From Multifurca ochricompacta (lineage: Eukaryota; Basidiomycota; Agaricomycetes; Russulales; Russulaceae), in contig WTXG01000099.1 in NCBI GenBank assembly GCA_022496185.1, positions 1-64,000 of the forward strand: a stretch of DNA of 64,000 nucleotides. Direction: 5' to 3'. The notes under the pieces were generated by a model. It had not been told where the DNA came from. It worked only from the letters and a program-made list of their open reading frames with translations, and made no database searches. Shown here one piece after another: positions 1-10,473 of this stretch. The first letter of the stretch is position 1, and each line of letters opens with the position of its first letter. The position numbers and the translations under genes were made by a program.

Positions 1-131
1 ACGCAAAATCACCAGAATGTAACGGGTGAAGCTCTGTGTACAATTAGAAACAGGAAGGGCAAACTGATGACCTAAGTCGTTGGGCGTACCACGGAGGCAA
101 ACGTCATGCGTTAAGTAATGACCAGGAACTG
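1..131 (-). other. Probable start of LTR-retrotransposon internal region
   Basis: This stretch adjoins the inner end of the LTR at 132-923 on the minus strand. No reading frame of useful length is visible. The 5 bases flanking the LTR on each side (AACTG and CAGAA) do not match, so it does not look like a solo LTR; the element body probably continues off the left edge. Inference only. Confidence 0.3.
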
Positions 132-923
132 TGTCACCCACTGTGGTTTTGCAACCATGATGACGGCGTTCTGAAACTGGAAGAAACTGCAGCCCCAAGA
201 GGACAAGATCCAAAGGATCGAGTCGCACAGGGAGGCAGTATGCCATTAGCACTATGTATCGAACTCGTGTAGACAGTTACTCACCTGCAGCCCCAAGAGG
301 ACAAGATGGGGGCTACAGGCTGTTACAGGGGGCTTTATATACATTTCTCAGTGTAACGAGGTAAGCAGTAAGTGTAAGCAAGAATCAGCAAGTATCAGTC
401 AGCTGTATTGCTGACTGAGTCTTATCTTTGTGATTCATAAGCTGCTTTACTCTGCTGGCTGATCATGCTCCACAATGTGATGTCATAATGACGTCATTGT
501 GGAGTAGATAACTGATATGTAGTCTAGCCCTTAGGTCTGGAACATGTCTATCTACCAATACATATGATTCTGTGCTAAAATTGGCCATGGCCCAACCTGG
601 GCCCTTATCTAGAGCTCCACTTACCTAGAACCTTCTAGGCTGGACTCCTCTTATCTTGATAGCAGCTCCACTTGGTCTAGAACCGTCTAGACTGTGGGGC
701 CTTGCCTATTGTGGTAAACACAATAGAGAATCGACTTGTTATTTGTTGAGTGGCTCTTCTGCTGACTAAGCAGCATGTGACTATTACATGTGACTCGGTC
801 ACATGATCCATGTCACGACTACATTCCCATGATCACATGTTGAGACTGCTGGGTAATCTTCCCACAGTCATGTGATCCAAAAAGGGAAAAATAAAAAGGA
901 AAAATAAAGTAGAGCCGTGACAC
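132..923 (-). mobile_element. LTR of a retrotransposon (792 bp)
   Basis: Read on the minus strand, the segment begins TGTCACGG and ends GTGACA, a short inverted repeat typical of LTR ends. It contains a TATATAAAG box near 326-347 in the same orientation. At its right edge it abuts coding sequence of an alpha-kinase gene, so the insertion removed or displaced that gene's 5' part. The second LTR is not in the window, so the boundaries rest on one copy. Confidence 0.5.
187..307. repeat. 23-bp direct repeat pair inside the LTR
   Basis: An identical 23-base sequence starting CTGCAGCCCCAAGAGG occurs at 187-209 and 285-307, separated by 75 bases. On the minus strand the first unit is followed by GTGAGT and the second ends in CAG, so the pair brackets an intron-like segment. 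It could be a tandem duplication or a spliced leader; the sequence alone does not decide. Confidence 0.7.
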
Positions 924-1044
924 AGAACATCCCCCATGATGGCATTACCCAAGTCCACAATCTCACAATGGAGATAGCTTGTCTTGTCTGGGCTCGTGTA
1001 CTCCTCAACCTAGTGTACAAGTTCGTTGACAAGAGTATCATGTC

Positions 1045-1546
1045 TAGTGATGTTCCGGCCCGGCTTGGCCCAAAAGCCACGGCTTTGGCTCGGCCTGAGG
1101 CGGCTCCGGCTTTCCTGAAGTCTGGGCCGAGCCAAAGCCGCCACAGACGGCTTGGCTCTGGCCCGGCTTGGCCCAAGCCGCGGCTTTTGACAGAGAAAAT
1201 TTTATGACATATAACTAGTAGTTATAGTTCAGCTAATCCAAATCTGACTTGGTGTGTTACATATTGCAAAGCTATATCGAAGAAAAAGTTTGAAATGCTG
1301 TGATAAACATGATCACGTGACCCAAATCAACCACTTTGTGATAAGATTTCTACTGATTTTGACGATTGCTAATGCATTTGTATGTGCTGTTGAAAGCCGC
1401 GGCCTGAGCCGGCGGCTTTGGCTTTTAGTTTCTCTGAGCCGGGCCAAAGCCCTTGCTGGGCCGTCACAACGGCCTGGCTTGGCCCGGCCCAAACAGGCCC
1501 GGCTTGGCCCGGCTTCCGGCTTTGAGCCAGGCCAGGCACATCACTA
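1045..1546 (+). mobile_element. Short non-autonomous hAT-like element (hAT-s), copy 1
   Basis: The element has ends TAGTGATGT and ACATCACTA, matching the hAT terminal consensus, and 8-bp flanking duplications ATCATGTC and ATCACGTC (7 of 8 match). Both arms, about 150 bp each, are GC-rich and full of overlapping GGCCCGGC / GCCAAGCC / GCCGCGGC repeats; the core around 1195-1380 is AT-rich. It encodes no transposase. A second copy lies at 23478-23953 in reverse orientation. It sits in an exon of the alpha-kinase gene. Confidence 0.85.
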
Positions 1547-1966
1547 ATCACGTCACATGGAGTGCCACCATTTCAGATTCCTCGCATGCGCTTTGTTGAA
1601 GCTTCACTAGCTATTGAGTGTGTCACAAGTGAATTTGATGGGGCCAGGGCATTCCTGTTGGAGGAAGTGATTGGTGGGGATGAAGGCCACTTCAGGAAGT
1701 ATCTGAACAATGTGTTGGCTGCTCCAGTCTCGTTTACCAATGAAGATGATGAGGAGCGAGCAGAGTTTCTCACCTTCTCACAGCATGTTCAGTACTTCAA
1801 AACAAAAAAAATGGCATTCGTTGCTGATTATCAAGGTGAGTCTAATCTTCGAGAATGGCTCCCTTCATATATCTCTGTGTTGCTTTTACTACTAGGTGGA
1901 AACTTGATCCTAAGTGACCCTCAAATCATAACTGACAGGTGAGCCCTATCAATGCTTACATATCAT

Positions 1967-3409
1967 TAGAGATCAGCAAGGGTTTTCATACCCGCGCGGG
2001 TAAGTGCCGTGGGTTTTGGCGGGTACAGGTACGGGTATACAACTCCCAACCTGCCAGAAACCCGTACCCACACAGCGGGTTTGGCAGGTATAAGTGGCCA
2101 TCAGTCATTGACAAGATCAGCAGAAAGTTAATGATAAAATACATTTGTAGCAAACAAATGACTATATTTTATTTGATGTATGCTACAGGGTTTTTGTAAA
2201 TATGTTCTAGTGTTATCCTATGAAATATCAAAGCAGATAAACAGTGCGATGTAAAATAAAAGTGTTATCAGTGATCCACTCTCTTGAAAATCATGATGCA
2301 ACTGTTTTATTAACGCGCGATCAATTCTGCCAGTCTGGCACTATCTAAAATACACTCTAGACTACTTTAGACTATTCTATAATCTAATTATCAAATTAGT
2401 TTACTGAAACAAGGCCCGCGTGTATCTACAGGCTGCATAGGGCAGCGACTACATTGGACCAGCATATTGGTCTGATCTCCTTCCTATTAAGGAAGGTTGA
2501 CTTAACAATCGTGGCTGCGATTTTCCATTGGTCTGACATGATTGTGATCATGCATAGATAACACAACAGAAACGCGTTCACAAATTAATTAGATACATAG
2601 AATATACATCTAAGATCTGACATATGATCAAATCACATCATTAAATGAGATAACGAGATAACGCGTTCGTTTAATCTAGTAGCTGATATAGTACATCTAA
2701 AGTACAAGCCTGCACCATGCCTGTTCCACAAAATAAAATAAAATAAGAATGTAAATAAAGAATCAAATTAATCTTCTGAACATAAATCAGCAATTATTGA
2801 GGGATCCTGAGTAGCCACAAATTAACGCGTTGTATCCAAGTGTGTATCTCCCAGACTGGGATGGTCCGGGCCAATTGTCCGAAATGCGCGATGCAACCAA
2901 AGAACCTGCACGCGTTTCATTTTATGGGTAACCTGGGTATCAAAACAAATATCCAGGGGTTACCCCTGCCAATCACTATACATTTGTCAATTATTTTTGC
3001 ATTCTGTGTGGTTATCTGACAGGCTTTTCATTCAATGTTCTATTACATCCTATCTAATCATCTCTGTATATTGGGGTGGATTTTAGTTATGCTTGTATAG
3101 AATTGAGACCAGAATAATAAAATAAAAATGGAATAATGAATTATCTTAATCTTCTGAGCATAAAACAAGAGTCATTGAGGGATCTTAAGCAGCCATAAAT
3201 GAACACGTTGTGTATCTCCTTGGTCCGGGATGGCCCGGGCCAGATATCCGAAATGCGTGATGCAAGTAAAGAACTTGCACGTGTTTAACACAGGCAACCC
3301 GCAGGTGACCCGTGGGTAACCTGTGGGTTACCCGTACCCGTAGTGACGGGTACGGGTACGGGTACAGGTACCAATGAAGATACCCGGGGGTTACCCCTGC
3401 TATTCACTA
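1967..3409 (+). mobile_element. Longer non-autonomous hAT-like element (hAT-L), copy 1
   Basis: A 1443-bp element with imperfect terminal inverted repeats (TAGAGATCAGCAAGGG at one end, TAGTGAATAGCAGGGG read from the other) and a perfect 8-bp duplication CATATCAT at 1959-1966 and 3410-3417. Subterminal zones are rich in ACCCGT/ACGGGT hexamers. No transposase frame is visible. It is inserted in the last intron of the alpha-kinase gene. The related copy at 45090-46531 is inverted, and an internal piece recurs near 56565-56725. Confidence 0.85.
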
Positions 3410-3620
3410 CATATCATTTATATTGACCAAATTGTCGATACTGTAATATAGTGCATTGGGGTACATTTTTGCTGAAGGAAACGTGCCCAGCAGTCATCAA
3501 TCTTTTGAGACCCACCATCGATGCAACCGCTTCTGCAAATTCTTTCAAGTACCAACTGACTACGACATTTGGGAATCACAAGGGTCCTTGATTCATTCCA
3601 TTGACTCCCCGGCCCTCTAA

Positions 3621-4080
3621 TGGTGGCCCAGGCTATTCTTGCCAAACAATTACTGTGCATTGCTCCTATTCCTACTTACTCTTTTGGCATTTTAATCACT
3701 AGCCATTCCATTCCTTTTTTCTTCCTAACAAACACACTCATTTCATCTTACCAACTACTCTAAGTACTATTCATTTAGTTTTTTTAATCTGGTTTTCTTA
3801 ATATAGCCTTGGACATGGCCTACTCTCCTTTTCATCTGCACAACTTTATTCTACGGCCTTAATGACCATAATTGTTGTCTTTGTTTTCTGACTGCGACGA
3901 AAAATATTCCAAAGTAAAAAGAGGAGTTTTCGAGGTCCTTGATTGCCTTTCACACTCAGCTGCTTACAAATCGCGGCACAAACCGAGAAAACGAGCTGGC
4001 CGGTCCCTGTTGCCATACATTCCAGTGTTCAATATATATATATGGGAACTACCTAAACTGTTGAAAGCTAATGGTGCATC
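3621..4080. other. Intergenic stretch, no gene seen
   Basis: Between the kinase stop and the LINE. It is T-rich and holds only short frames without recognisable domains. The right border, 4081-4096, is the target duplication of the next element. Confidence 0.4.
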
Positions 4081-4096
4081 ATATATCACATAGATT

Positions 4097-5867
4097 TTTT
4101 TTTTTTTGAATCGAATTTCATTGACGCGCTTGCAAGGCCGTGCCTAAGTCGCGCAGCTATCTAGTACAAAGGGTCCTCTAGTAGCTTCTGTAGATGTATT
4201 AGGGCAGAGCCCCATTGAAAAAACCCCGAGGGGAAAGTAAGAGTAGGGAGATTGATTGGTTAAGGCGAGCGCATACTGTGATGCCGTGTAGGTTCAGACT
4301 GCCCGAGTCAATAGGAGAGGGGGGTCCATGAAATCTCTGCTGGGCCTAGTCTGGTTCAAGAGGCCGTTTTGCAGCGTAAGGCTTAAAGGCCGCACGCGAG
4401 ATTTGGAGGAAGCGCAGCAGAGCTTCAATGAGGTTCTTGGTGTTGAAGATGGTCATCAAAGGAATTTCCGTTGATGACCAGGTGTGCATATTTGAGGCAA
4501 TGCGGCTCTCACAGTGGAGGGGGCATTCATAGAGGATGTGGTTGGTGGTAGCAGGTGTAGTATCATCACAGGAGCAAGCCCTAGAGGAGGGGGTTAGTTT
4601 AGGCTTAAAGCGTGTAGAGTACTCAGCAGTGAAGGCGTGTCCAACTGCGAGCCGTAGGGCAGTGGACGTGGTGTGGCAGGTGAGGGGGGTGGAGCCCGCC
4701 TTGGGTCGTCTAATCGCAGCAGCCCAGAGTGGGTGGTTAAACCCATCAGGTGGGTGATTGATGGAAAGGGAATAAGCTTGATTGTCCTGTCGATTGGGGT
4801 GTGAGTGGGTAGGGGTGTGATCAGCGCGGGATCAAAGCCATTCCTCGCGCCAGTTGTCGAAAGCGCGAAGACAGGTAAGGGATCTCCATTTGATTGGGGA
4901 GGGGTGTTCATCGAGCGCGTCTAAGGGAGTGCGTGTGCGGTAGAGTTCGGCAGCCTGTGCAGAGACAGTCTGGGCGCAGTAGTTCGTCATTGCAGGGGCC
5001 CACATGAAGGTGAGCAATGTCCCTGGGAAGGAAGAAATGAAGGAGGTTAGTGAGTTCTGGAAAAGGATGAAGTCTGCAGTGAAATGCTTGGGGTCACGCG
5101 ATGTCAGGGAGAGAATTGTAGAGGAGGATGGGGATGTGATGACGATGGATTTGGGTGGGGAGGGGGACCCAGAGAAGAAATCCCCGGTCCAGCGCATAGT
5201 CTGCGCTAGTCCAAACAGTTCCACATCTGCCCGCACAATGCCAGTACCTTTACATCAGCTCATCGTCCACTCGACCCTGGAGTCCATGATTGTTGAAGCC
5301 GAGGCCCCAACAACCTTCCAATCGGGATGGTCCTTGTTCCCAAGTGCCACAGCTGAATGGATTAGTACCACATCAGTCCGAGGTTGGGCAATGAGCGCTG
5401 CGATCGCAGTCTGTCGGGTTTGAGGGGGGGCTACTCCCTGCAAGCTGACTTGAGAACCCCAGATAGGAAATTCCCAGGGTGCGAGTGCAAGCACATCGAC
5501 TGGGCACACTGTGGGTGGAGTACATTTGGAGAGAGCCATGAGATCAGTTATGTGGCGATATGTAGTGGGGTCTGGACCCTGCTTCTTTGTACGAAGTCCT
5601 TGCAGAGTCTTGTCCAGGTTTCTGGAAATGCGTTGGATGATTTGTGAGGTCTGTGGGAGGGAAGTGAAACAAAGTGAGGTCGTGTCAGCGAGTTTCATCA
5701 GATAATGGCACATAGGAAGGATGCGCAGGAGCTCGTGAAGTGGCCCCGAGGGGCTGTGTGGAAGCTCCCAGAGACCACCTTTACCATATCGTTACAGACA
5801 CTCTGCAACTTCTTGATCAGCATCGTGGCTTGGCGCGTGTGGATCCCAAGTTGGGACCCATAAGAGT
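4097..5867 (-). mobile_element. 5'-truncated LINE copy (LINE-a)
   Basis: A non-LTR retrotransposon fragment on the minus strand. It begins with a T-run (poly-A of the element) at about 4095-4107 and is flanked by a 16-bp duplication ATATATCACATAGATT at 4081-4096 and 5868-5883, as expected of target-primed insertion with 5' truncation. Its frames (about 5867-4390, shifted several times) align by eye with the C-terminal half of ORF2 of the full LINE at 22975-46813: SYGSQLG.HT, VSGSFHTAPR, DVLALAPWEFPIWG, SRDPKHFTADFILF, and the terminal cysteine motif C.CDDTTPATTNHIL. Frameshifts and its short length make it dead. The 3' end carries the shared hairpin tail. Confidence 0.88.
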
Positions 5868-5883
5868 ATATATCACATAGATT

Positions 5884-6626
5884 GAGGAGGGTCATTCGAA
5901 CGTTCTTTGCAACACATCGGCATTTGTCACGGTGAGTTCGGTCAGGGGGTTTTAAAGAGGCAATTTCAAGGCAAAGGAAGGGACGTAAGGAACTGAAATA
6001 ACTGAAATAAAGGCAAGTAAAATCGGCCCTCAAGTCTGTGTCAGTTCTACGCAACGATCAAACTTGTGATCTCTGATCTCGAATTCTAGAGCCTAGTTTG
6101 GTCATGGACATACATGCACCTAGCCACGGACGACAATATCCATTGCTTCCATAGGTAGAGTCAAAGCGCACAAGGACACGATGATTAGGCCATCGTGACT
6201 GGAACAGGTGGCCCAACCATTGCCGTCAGCGTCAGACACATTCGTGTTGTTGCGATAAGTGTTAATGAGACGGCGTGGCCGAAATTAAAGAGTGAGGCCG
6301 GGCTTGGTCGCCGTTGATTGGCCATTGAACCGCCGAGCCAAGACAAGTTGGACCCGAACCTGTTCGTGTCGTGAATAATAGTACAATCATTTTTTTCAAG
6401 TCCCAATGGTTCCATGCACAACTACTCAATGTGTACTGCACTGCCCCGTCTCTCTCTCTTTGTGTACCACACCCATCTTGTCTCGTCTCACAGTCTCAGG
6501 AGGGACTTTAAGTAGCAGGGAATACCATCGTTCAATCCACTTCACGTTTGTCAATCCATCAATCCAACACATCCCCATTTTTCTTTTACTCCTCTTACCT
6601 CCGTTTAGAAGTAACGACTCCAAATT
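5884..6626. other. Upstream region of the hydrolase gene
   Basis: About 740 bases without a supported gene. The part nearest the hydrolase start (6430-6600) is C/T-rich, as is common for fungal core promoters. No clear TATA box was found, and the short frames here have no recognisable domains. Confidence 0.4.
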
Positions 6627-9600
6627 ATGCCCAACTCTTTGACAACGAGTGTCAGTCTCAAGGTTGGGCCTATCATTCTCGAAACCCTGATCAAGCACTA
6701 CTTCGCCAGGGTAGTCCACGATGGTTCCAAGTCAAATGTCCCTATTCGGTCGGAGGAGTTGCTTTATGATGAGGCATTCAACATTGTAAAGGTGAACCCA
6801 TGGTGCTTATTTTTCACGCATACATCCTATTCAATGTCTCGGTTTCAATTCAGGATTTCATGAACATCACAACGAGGTACGTTTCTGATCCGTCTATCCA
6901 ACTGATCACCACCGAGAAAGACGCTCAACCTAATGTTGATGAAAGGCACACCGTAGAAGAGCTTCAATCCTTCGCAAATATACGCACGCCGTCCCCGCCC
7001 TGGGTTCATGTCGTCCGCCTTATCATTCCAATGGCCTCCTGTGATGAAGCTGCTGTGCATCTTATCAAACTATTTGGAGGCGAGGACGTCATGAAAAGGG
7101 TCGTCGGCGGAACAAAATGGTGGCAGGTTCGTGGCATCCGAGGGTACGTGGTCTGTGCTTAGTTATCCGGCCCGAGCGGCCCACGTACCTAACTTCTTTC
7201 CTTTCTTTCCTTTCTTTCCCCGGCAGGCTGGACGCTGAATGGATCAGTGCCAAGAAGGACTGGAAAGAGGCCAAAAAACGCGCTAAGGAGAAAAATGGTC
7301 CAGTCTCTTCAAGCCAAAGGAACCTGCTCAGGGTCTCGGGTTCATGGTGCTAATAACCTGGAGGACGTCCCGTCGTCGCCGTCGCCAGAATCTAAGGGCG
7401 GAGAAAACTGTGAATCTGCACCGGCATACGACAGCGCCACGTATCAGCCTGAAATGGATGACATGAGATGTATTTTGTACTCTCATGGAGGTACGAATCT
7501 AATTCCAATTCCGTTATTATTGACTTAATTTGCAGTCCAGGCGGTTATTATTTTGGTAGTGTGGACCAAGAAAGGTCTGTCGTCTGAAACCCCATAACGC
7601 CCTTGCAGCGGCTCACGTACATTTCCGTTCAAAGATATTGTATTCAGCGCTATGCTCGTAAGATACATGGTCGCGTCCTTGGTTAGTTATGGTGTGAACG
7701 ATTGGAACATCGACCATGCTCATTCATATCGCTTCTTGTAGCTGTGAATTACCGTCTTGCACCCCAATACCCTTTTCCTTGCGCTATCCAAGATGTCTCG
7801 CAGCATGTGAGTGACTTCTCAACTATGTTGTACGCAACGCTGAGAACAAGTGTCAAGATCTTTTCCTAATTAGACCACCTGAAGGTGCAGCACATCGTCC
7901 AGTCAGACCTGAGAGCATTGTTCTCGCAGGCGGCTCTGCAGGCGGTGGCCTATCCCTAGCTCTTCTTCAGGTCATCCGTGACTTGGGTTTGCCTGCGCCA
8001 GCTGGTGCTGTTCTCTTCTCCCCATGGTGTGATTTTACCCATTCATTTCCGAGTGTTTTCGCAAATACCGATACCGTACGTCATCCCTTCCTCCCCTCCC
8101 TTTCTAACCTTTTTGTCGTTTCCTTAGGACATAATACCCGTTACCGGTCTTTCCATACACAAGCCTAGCCCTCTTTGGCCTCCGCCGTCGAACGATATTA
8201 GCAATAGGGTGCAGAACGGCCTTCGCAAAAGCATCATTGACGTGCTCTCCCGTCGCCCAAGAAGCGTGCCATCCACGCGTCCAGTTGATTCGGAAGACGT
8301 AGTTCCCAAAGATCTTCCCACTGCGAGGGCCCTTTGAATACTGGGGCAACCGCATCATTGCCCCTTCCTGGAGTTCTAGATGCGAACCCGGCAGTCGTGG
8401 TAGAGACGGCTGACGGTCAAACCATTGAGGTGGCGCAGCAGATCCAGTTATATGCGCCTAATGGTCTCTTGAAGCACCCGCTTGTCAGCCCAGCGCTTTC
8501 ATACCTTGGCGGTCTGCCTCCTTTGCTCATCTTCGCGGGCGATCGTGAAGTGCTACGGGATGAGATTATCTACACGTGCGTTCCCTTCCGAGTTTTTTTC
8601 GTGTGATAACCCAACGAATCATCTTATCTTCGTAGAGCCCATCGGGCTGCGCATCCGGAGCGATTCCTCGTGCGTGACGAAACGAAGGAGATGTATCCAG
8701 CTTTTAAGCACATCGAGACTCACATGCGGCCAACGTCTGTGCACCTTCAAGTTTACGACGGTATCCCGTGCTCTGTCTAAACTTGCGACTAAACCAACCT
8801 AACGTTCATTTTTCTCGCTAGATGTGGCTCATATTCTTCCTGTTATCTTTCCATTCACGACACCGGGTAAATACTCCTACCGCGCGATGGCTTCGTTTAC
8901 GAAATTCGTCACGAAGATATCGGAGGAGCCGTTCAGCCCCACCCTTTCAACACCTGCCATGACACCAACGACGGATCAGGGATTCAGCATAATCTCTACC
9001 TCGCTCAGACCTCATAACGAGGTCCCAAATGTACAAGATCCCCCTCCCAGGGCGCGAAGTTCTTTGAAGTCAGGAATTTCGCAGGCGGTCACCAACATTA
9101 AACGACGGAGCTCGCGGTGGTCTCGATCTCCCGTGCAGAATCCCAGCCTTCTAGCAGTGCCTTTAAGCAACGTTCCGGCCAGTGGTGCTCCAGGACAGGT
9201 CACCCCAGGATATCTATCAGACAGCTCAGGCGATGTCGCAGGTCCGAGATTTGGTGGGAGTTCCGAGAAGAGCCCCGAAAGTGACGTACCAATGGCTGGC
9301 GAGGCAAAAGTTTATGAAGCCAATTGGGTAAAGTCCTCCATCATTTCTCTATCTTTTTTTTTTCTGACCGAGATGGGGCTGAAGACGACATCGGCTCCTT
9401 GGGGCATGATTCGTGAGCGAGTATCGACGCATGGTGTCATCCGACCGCTCGAACCAGAAAGCGAGCTACTCGCGATGCAGGTACCCCCAGAACTGATCGG
9501 CACGATTTCCGAGCTCGCGATCCAGCGGTACATCAAGGGACAGGAGGTCATCAACAAGAAATTCTCACGAACGATCAAACGAATCGAGAAGCAGCGCTTG

Positions 9601-10210
9601 CGGAACATCGATCGTTCAAATGCGAATATGACCCAACACATCGCCGCTTTGCATTACTACCTCGACAAGGAACGCAAAGGCGGCGGTAGCGACGGCGCAG
9701 GATCAGGCGGCAACGCGGTAGGTGTGAGCCCACGCGCACGCGCACGGGGACACGGAGGAAGCGTTCATCACGCCACCGAGTTGGAACATGGCGTGGGCGC
9801 TCGACGTAGACGAACGACCACCGCCCAGCAGCATCGTCGCGCGTCGGGATACGACGGAGGCGCTCAAGCTTGCGCGGGTGGCTGACGAGGCGGTTCTCGC
9901 GTCCGAGAGCACGCTGAGCGCGAACAACCTGTGGAGCGTCATGGTCGGGTTCCTCACGGCCACTCCGGAGGACAATCAGAAGAATAGGGATAATAATAAT
10001 AAAAATACTAATCTTGATAATGAGGAATCGGAATCATCCCCACCCGGTGGTCCTGATCGCGCAAAGGTCAAGGTCAAGTCCAGGTCCAAGTCGCGCGCTG
10101 CTCGTGTCAGTGGCAGTGTTGATATCGGCGTTCAGAGAAAGAAGACGCGCCGATTGGGGTCTTTGTTGCGGAGGAAACGACGATCTGGTAGTAGGGGCAG
10201 CTCTGAATAA
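6627..10210 (+). CDS. Alpha/beta hydrolase (HSL/esterase-like, HGGG type), multi-exon
   Basis: Likely lipid or ester hydrolase of the hormone-sensitive-lipase-like alpha/beta fold. Exons are about 6627-6791, 6854-6876, 6946-7143, 7227-7490, 7541-7574, 7635-7681, 7742-7806, 7845-8075, 8128-8575, 8636-8760 and 8822-10210, with short GT-AG introns. Motifs in order: HTVEELQSFANIRTPSPPW, RVVGGTKWWQVRG, the oxyanion-hole HGGGYYFG formed across the intron ending at 7540, VNYRLAPQYPFP, nucleophile elbow AGGSAGGG, FSPWCDFTHSFPS, GDREVLRDE (acid region), and DVAHILPV (catalytic His region). The N-terminal extension and the Ser/Arg/Lys-rich tail are long. The elbow reads GGSAGG where GDSAGG is usual. 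The frame changes near 7330-7370, near 8330 and near 9720-9760; each could be a poorly recognised intron or a true frameshift, so the gene may be damaged. Start chosen at the first ATG before the conserved N-terminal segment. Confidence 0.75.
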
Positions 10211-10473
10211 TGGTGATGGATACCACTGTGTGTTTGATTTGTTTACGTTTACCTGGTTATAAAGTACATAGACTGTGAGCCTATTGTACTGTAGTACAAA
10301 CTTGCTTGTTGTTCGCCCTACTCAATAACAACACAGAGTTTAGATTCTTTCTTCTTTTGTGAATTCTCGCTTCAATACACAAATAAAATGACTCCGGTGA
10401 GAACCGAGCCATGACAACAATATAAAATCCCGCTCATTGCCCGTCCTCCCTCACCTTCTCATCACCCAAAGCG
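10211..10473. other. Gap between hydrolase and 2OG gene
   Basis: No gene seen. The left part presumably holds the hydrolase 3' end; the right part is the promoter of the next gene. Confidence 0.4.
10421..10427 (+). promoter_or_regulatory. TATA box of 2OG oxygenase gene 1
   Basis: TATAAAA lies 53 bases upstream of the ATG at 10474, a usual spacing for a fungal TATA-containing promoter with a short leader. Confidence 0.5.

Larger units (their letters stand above)
924..3620 (+). pseudogene. Alpha-type protein kinase gene, broken by transposons
   Basis: The reading frame matches the fungal alpha-kinase (eEF2K/MHCK-like, atypical kinase) family. Visible motifs are WARVLLNLVY, PPFQIPRMRFVEASLAIE, AFLLEEVIGG, FRKYLNN, EFLTFSQHVQYFKTK, LSDPQIITD and, near the C terminus, HHRCNRFCKFF, which contains family Cys/His zinc-site residues. 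Coding segments are 924-1044, 1555-1835, 1896-1938 and 3452-3620 (TAA at 3618). Introns are 1836-1895 (GTGAGT to CTAG) and 1939-3451. A hAT-like element at 1045-1546 splits an exon; the frame is continuous across it once the 8-bp target duplication is allowed for. A second hAT lies in the last intron, which would be about 65 bases without it. The N-terminal part is missing beyond the LTR at 923. Probably non-functional, since the exon insertion adds stops. Confidence 0.8.

Noticed and set aside
132..923. Solo LTR
   Set aside because: The two 5-base flanks do not match; a full element extending off the edge is more likely.
1369..1551. Open frames in the GC-rich arms of the short hAT elements
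   Set aside because: They are made of repeated Gly/Pro/Ala/Arg codons from palindromic words, occur on both strands and end at element borders.
2400..2840. Host gene or promoter inside hAT-L
   Set aside because: The block is shared with the other hAT-L copy and with the 56.6-kb fragment, and it has no coding frame.
9328..9372. Obligatory intron in the hydrolase last exon
   Set aside because: GTAAAG to GAG with a pyrimidine tract is possible (45 bases, in frame), but the frame is open without splicing, so it was left unspliced.
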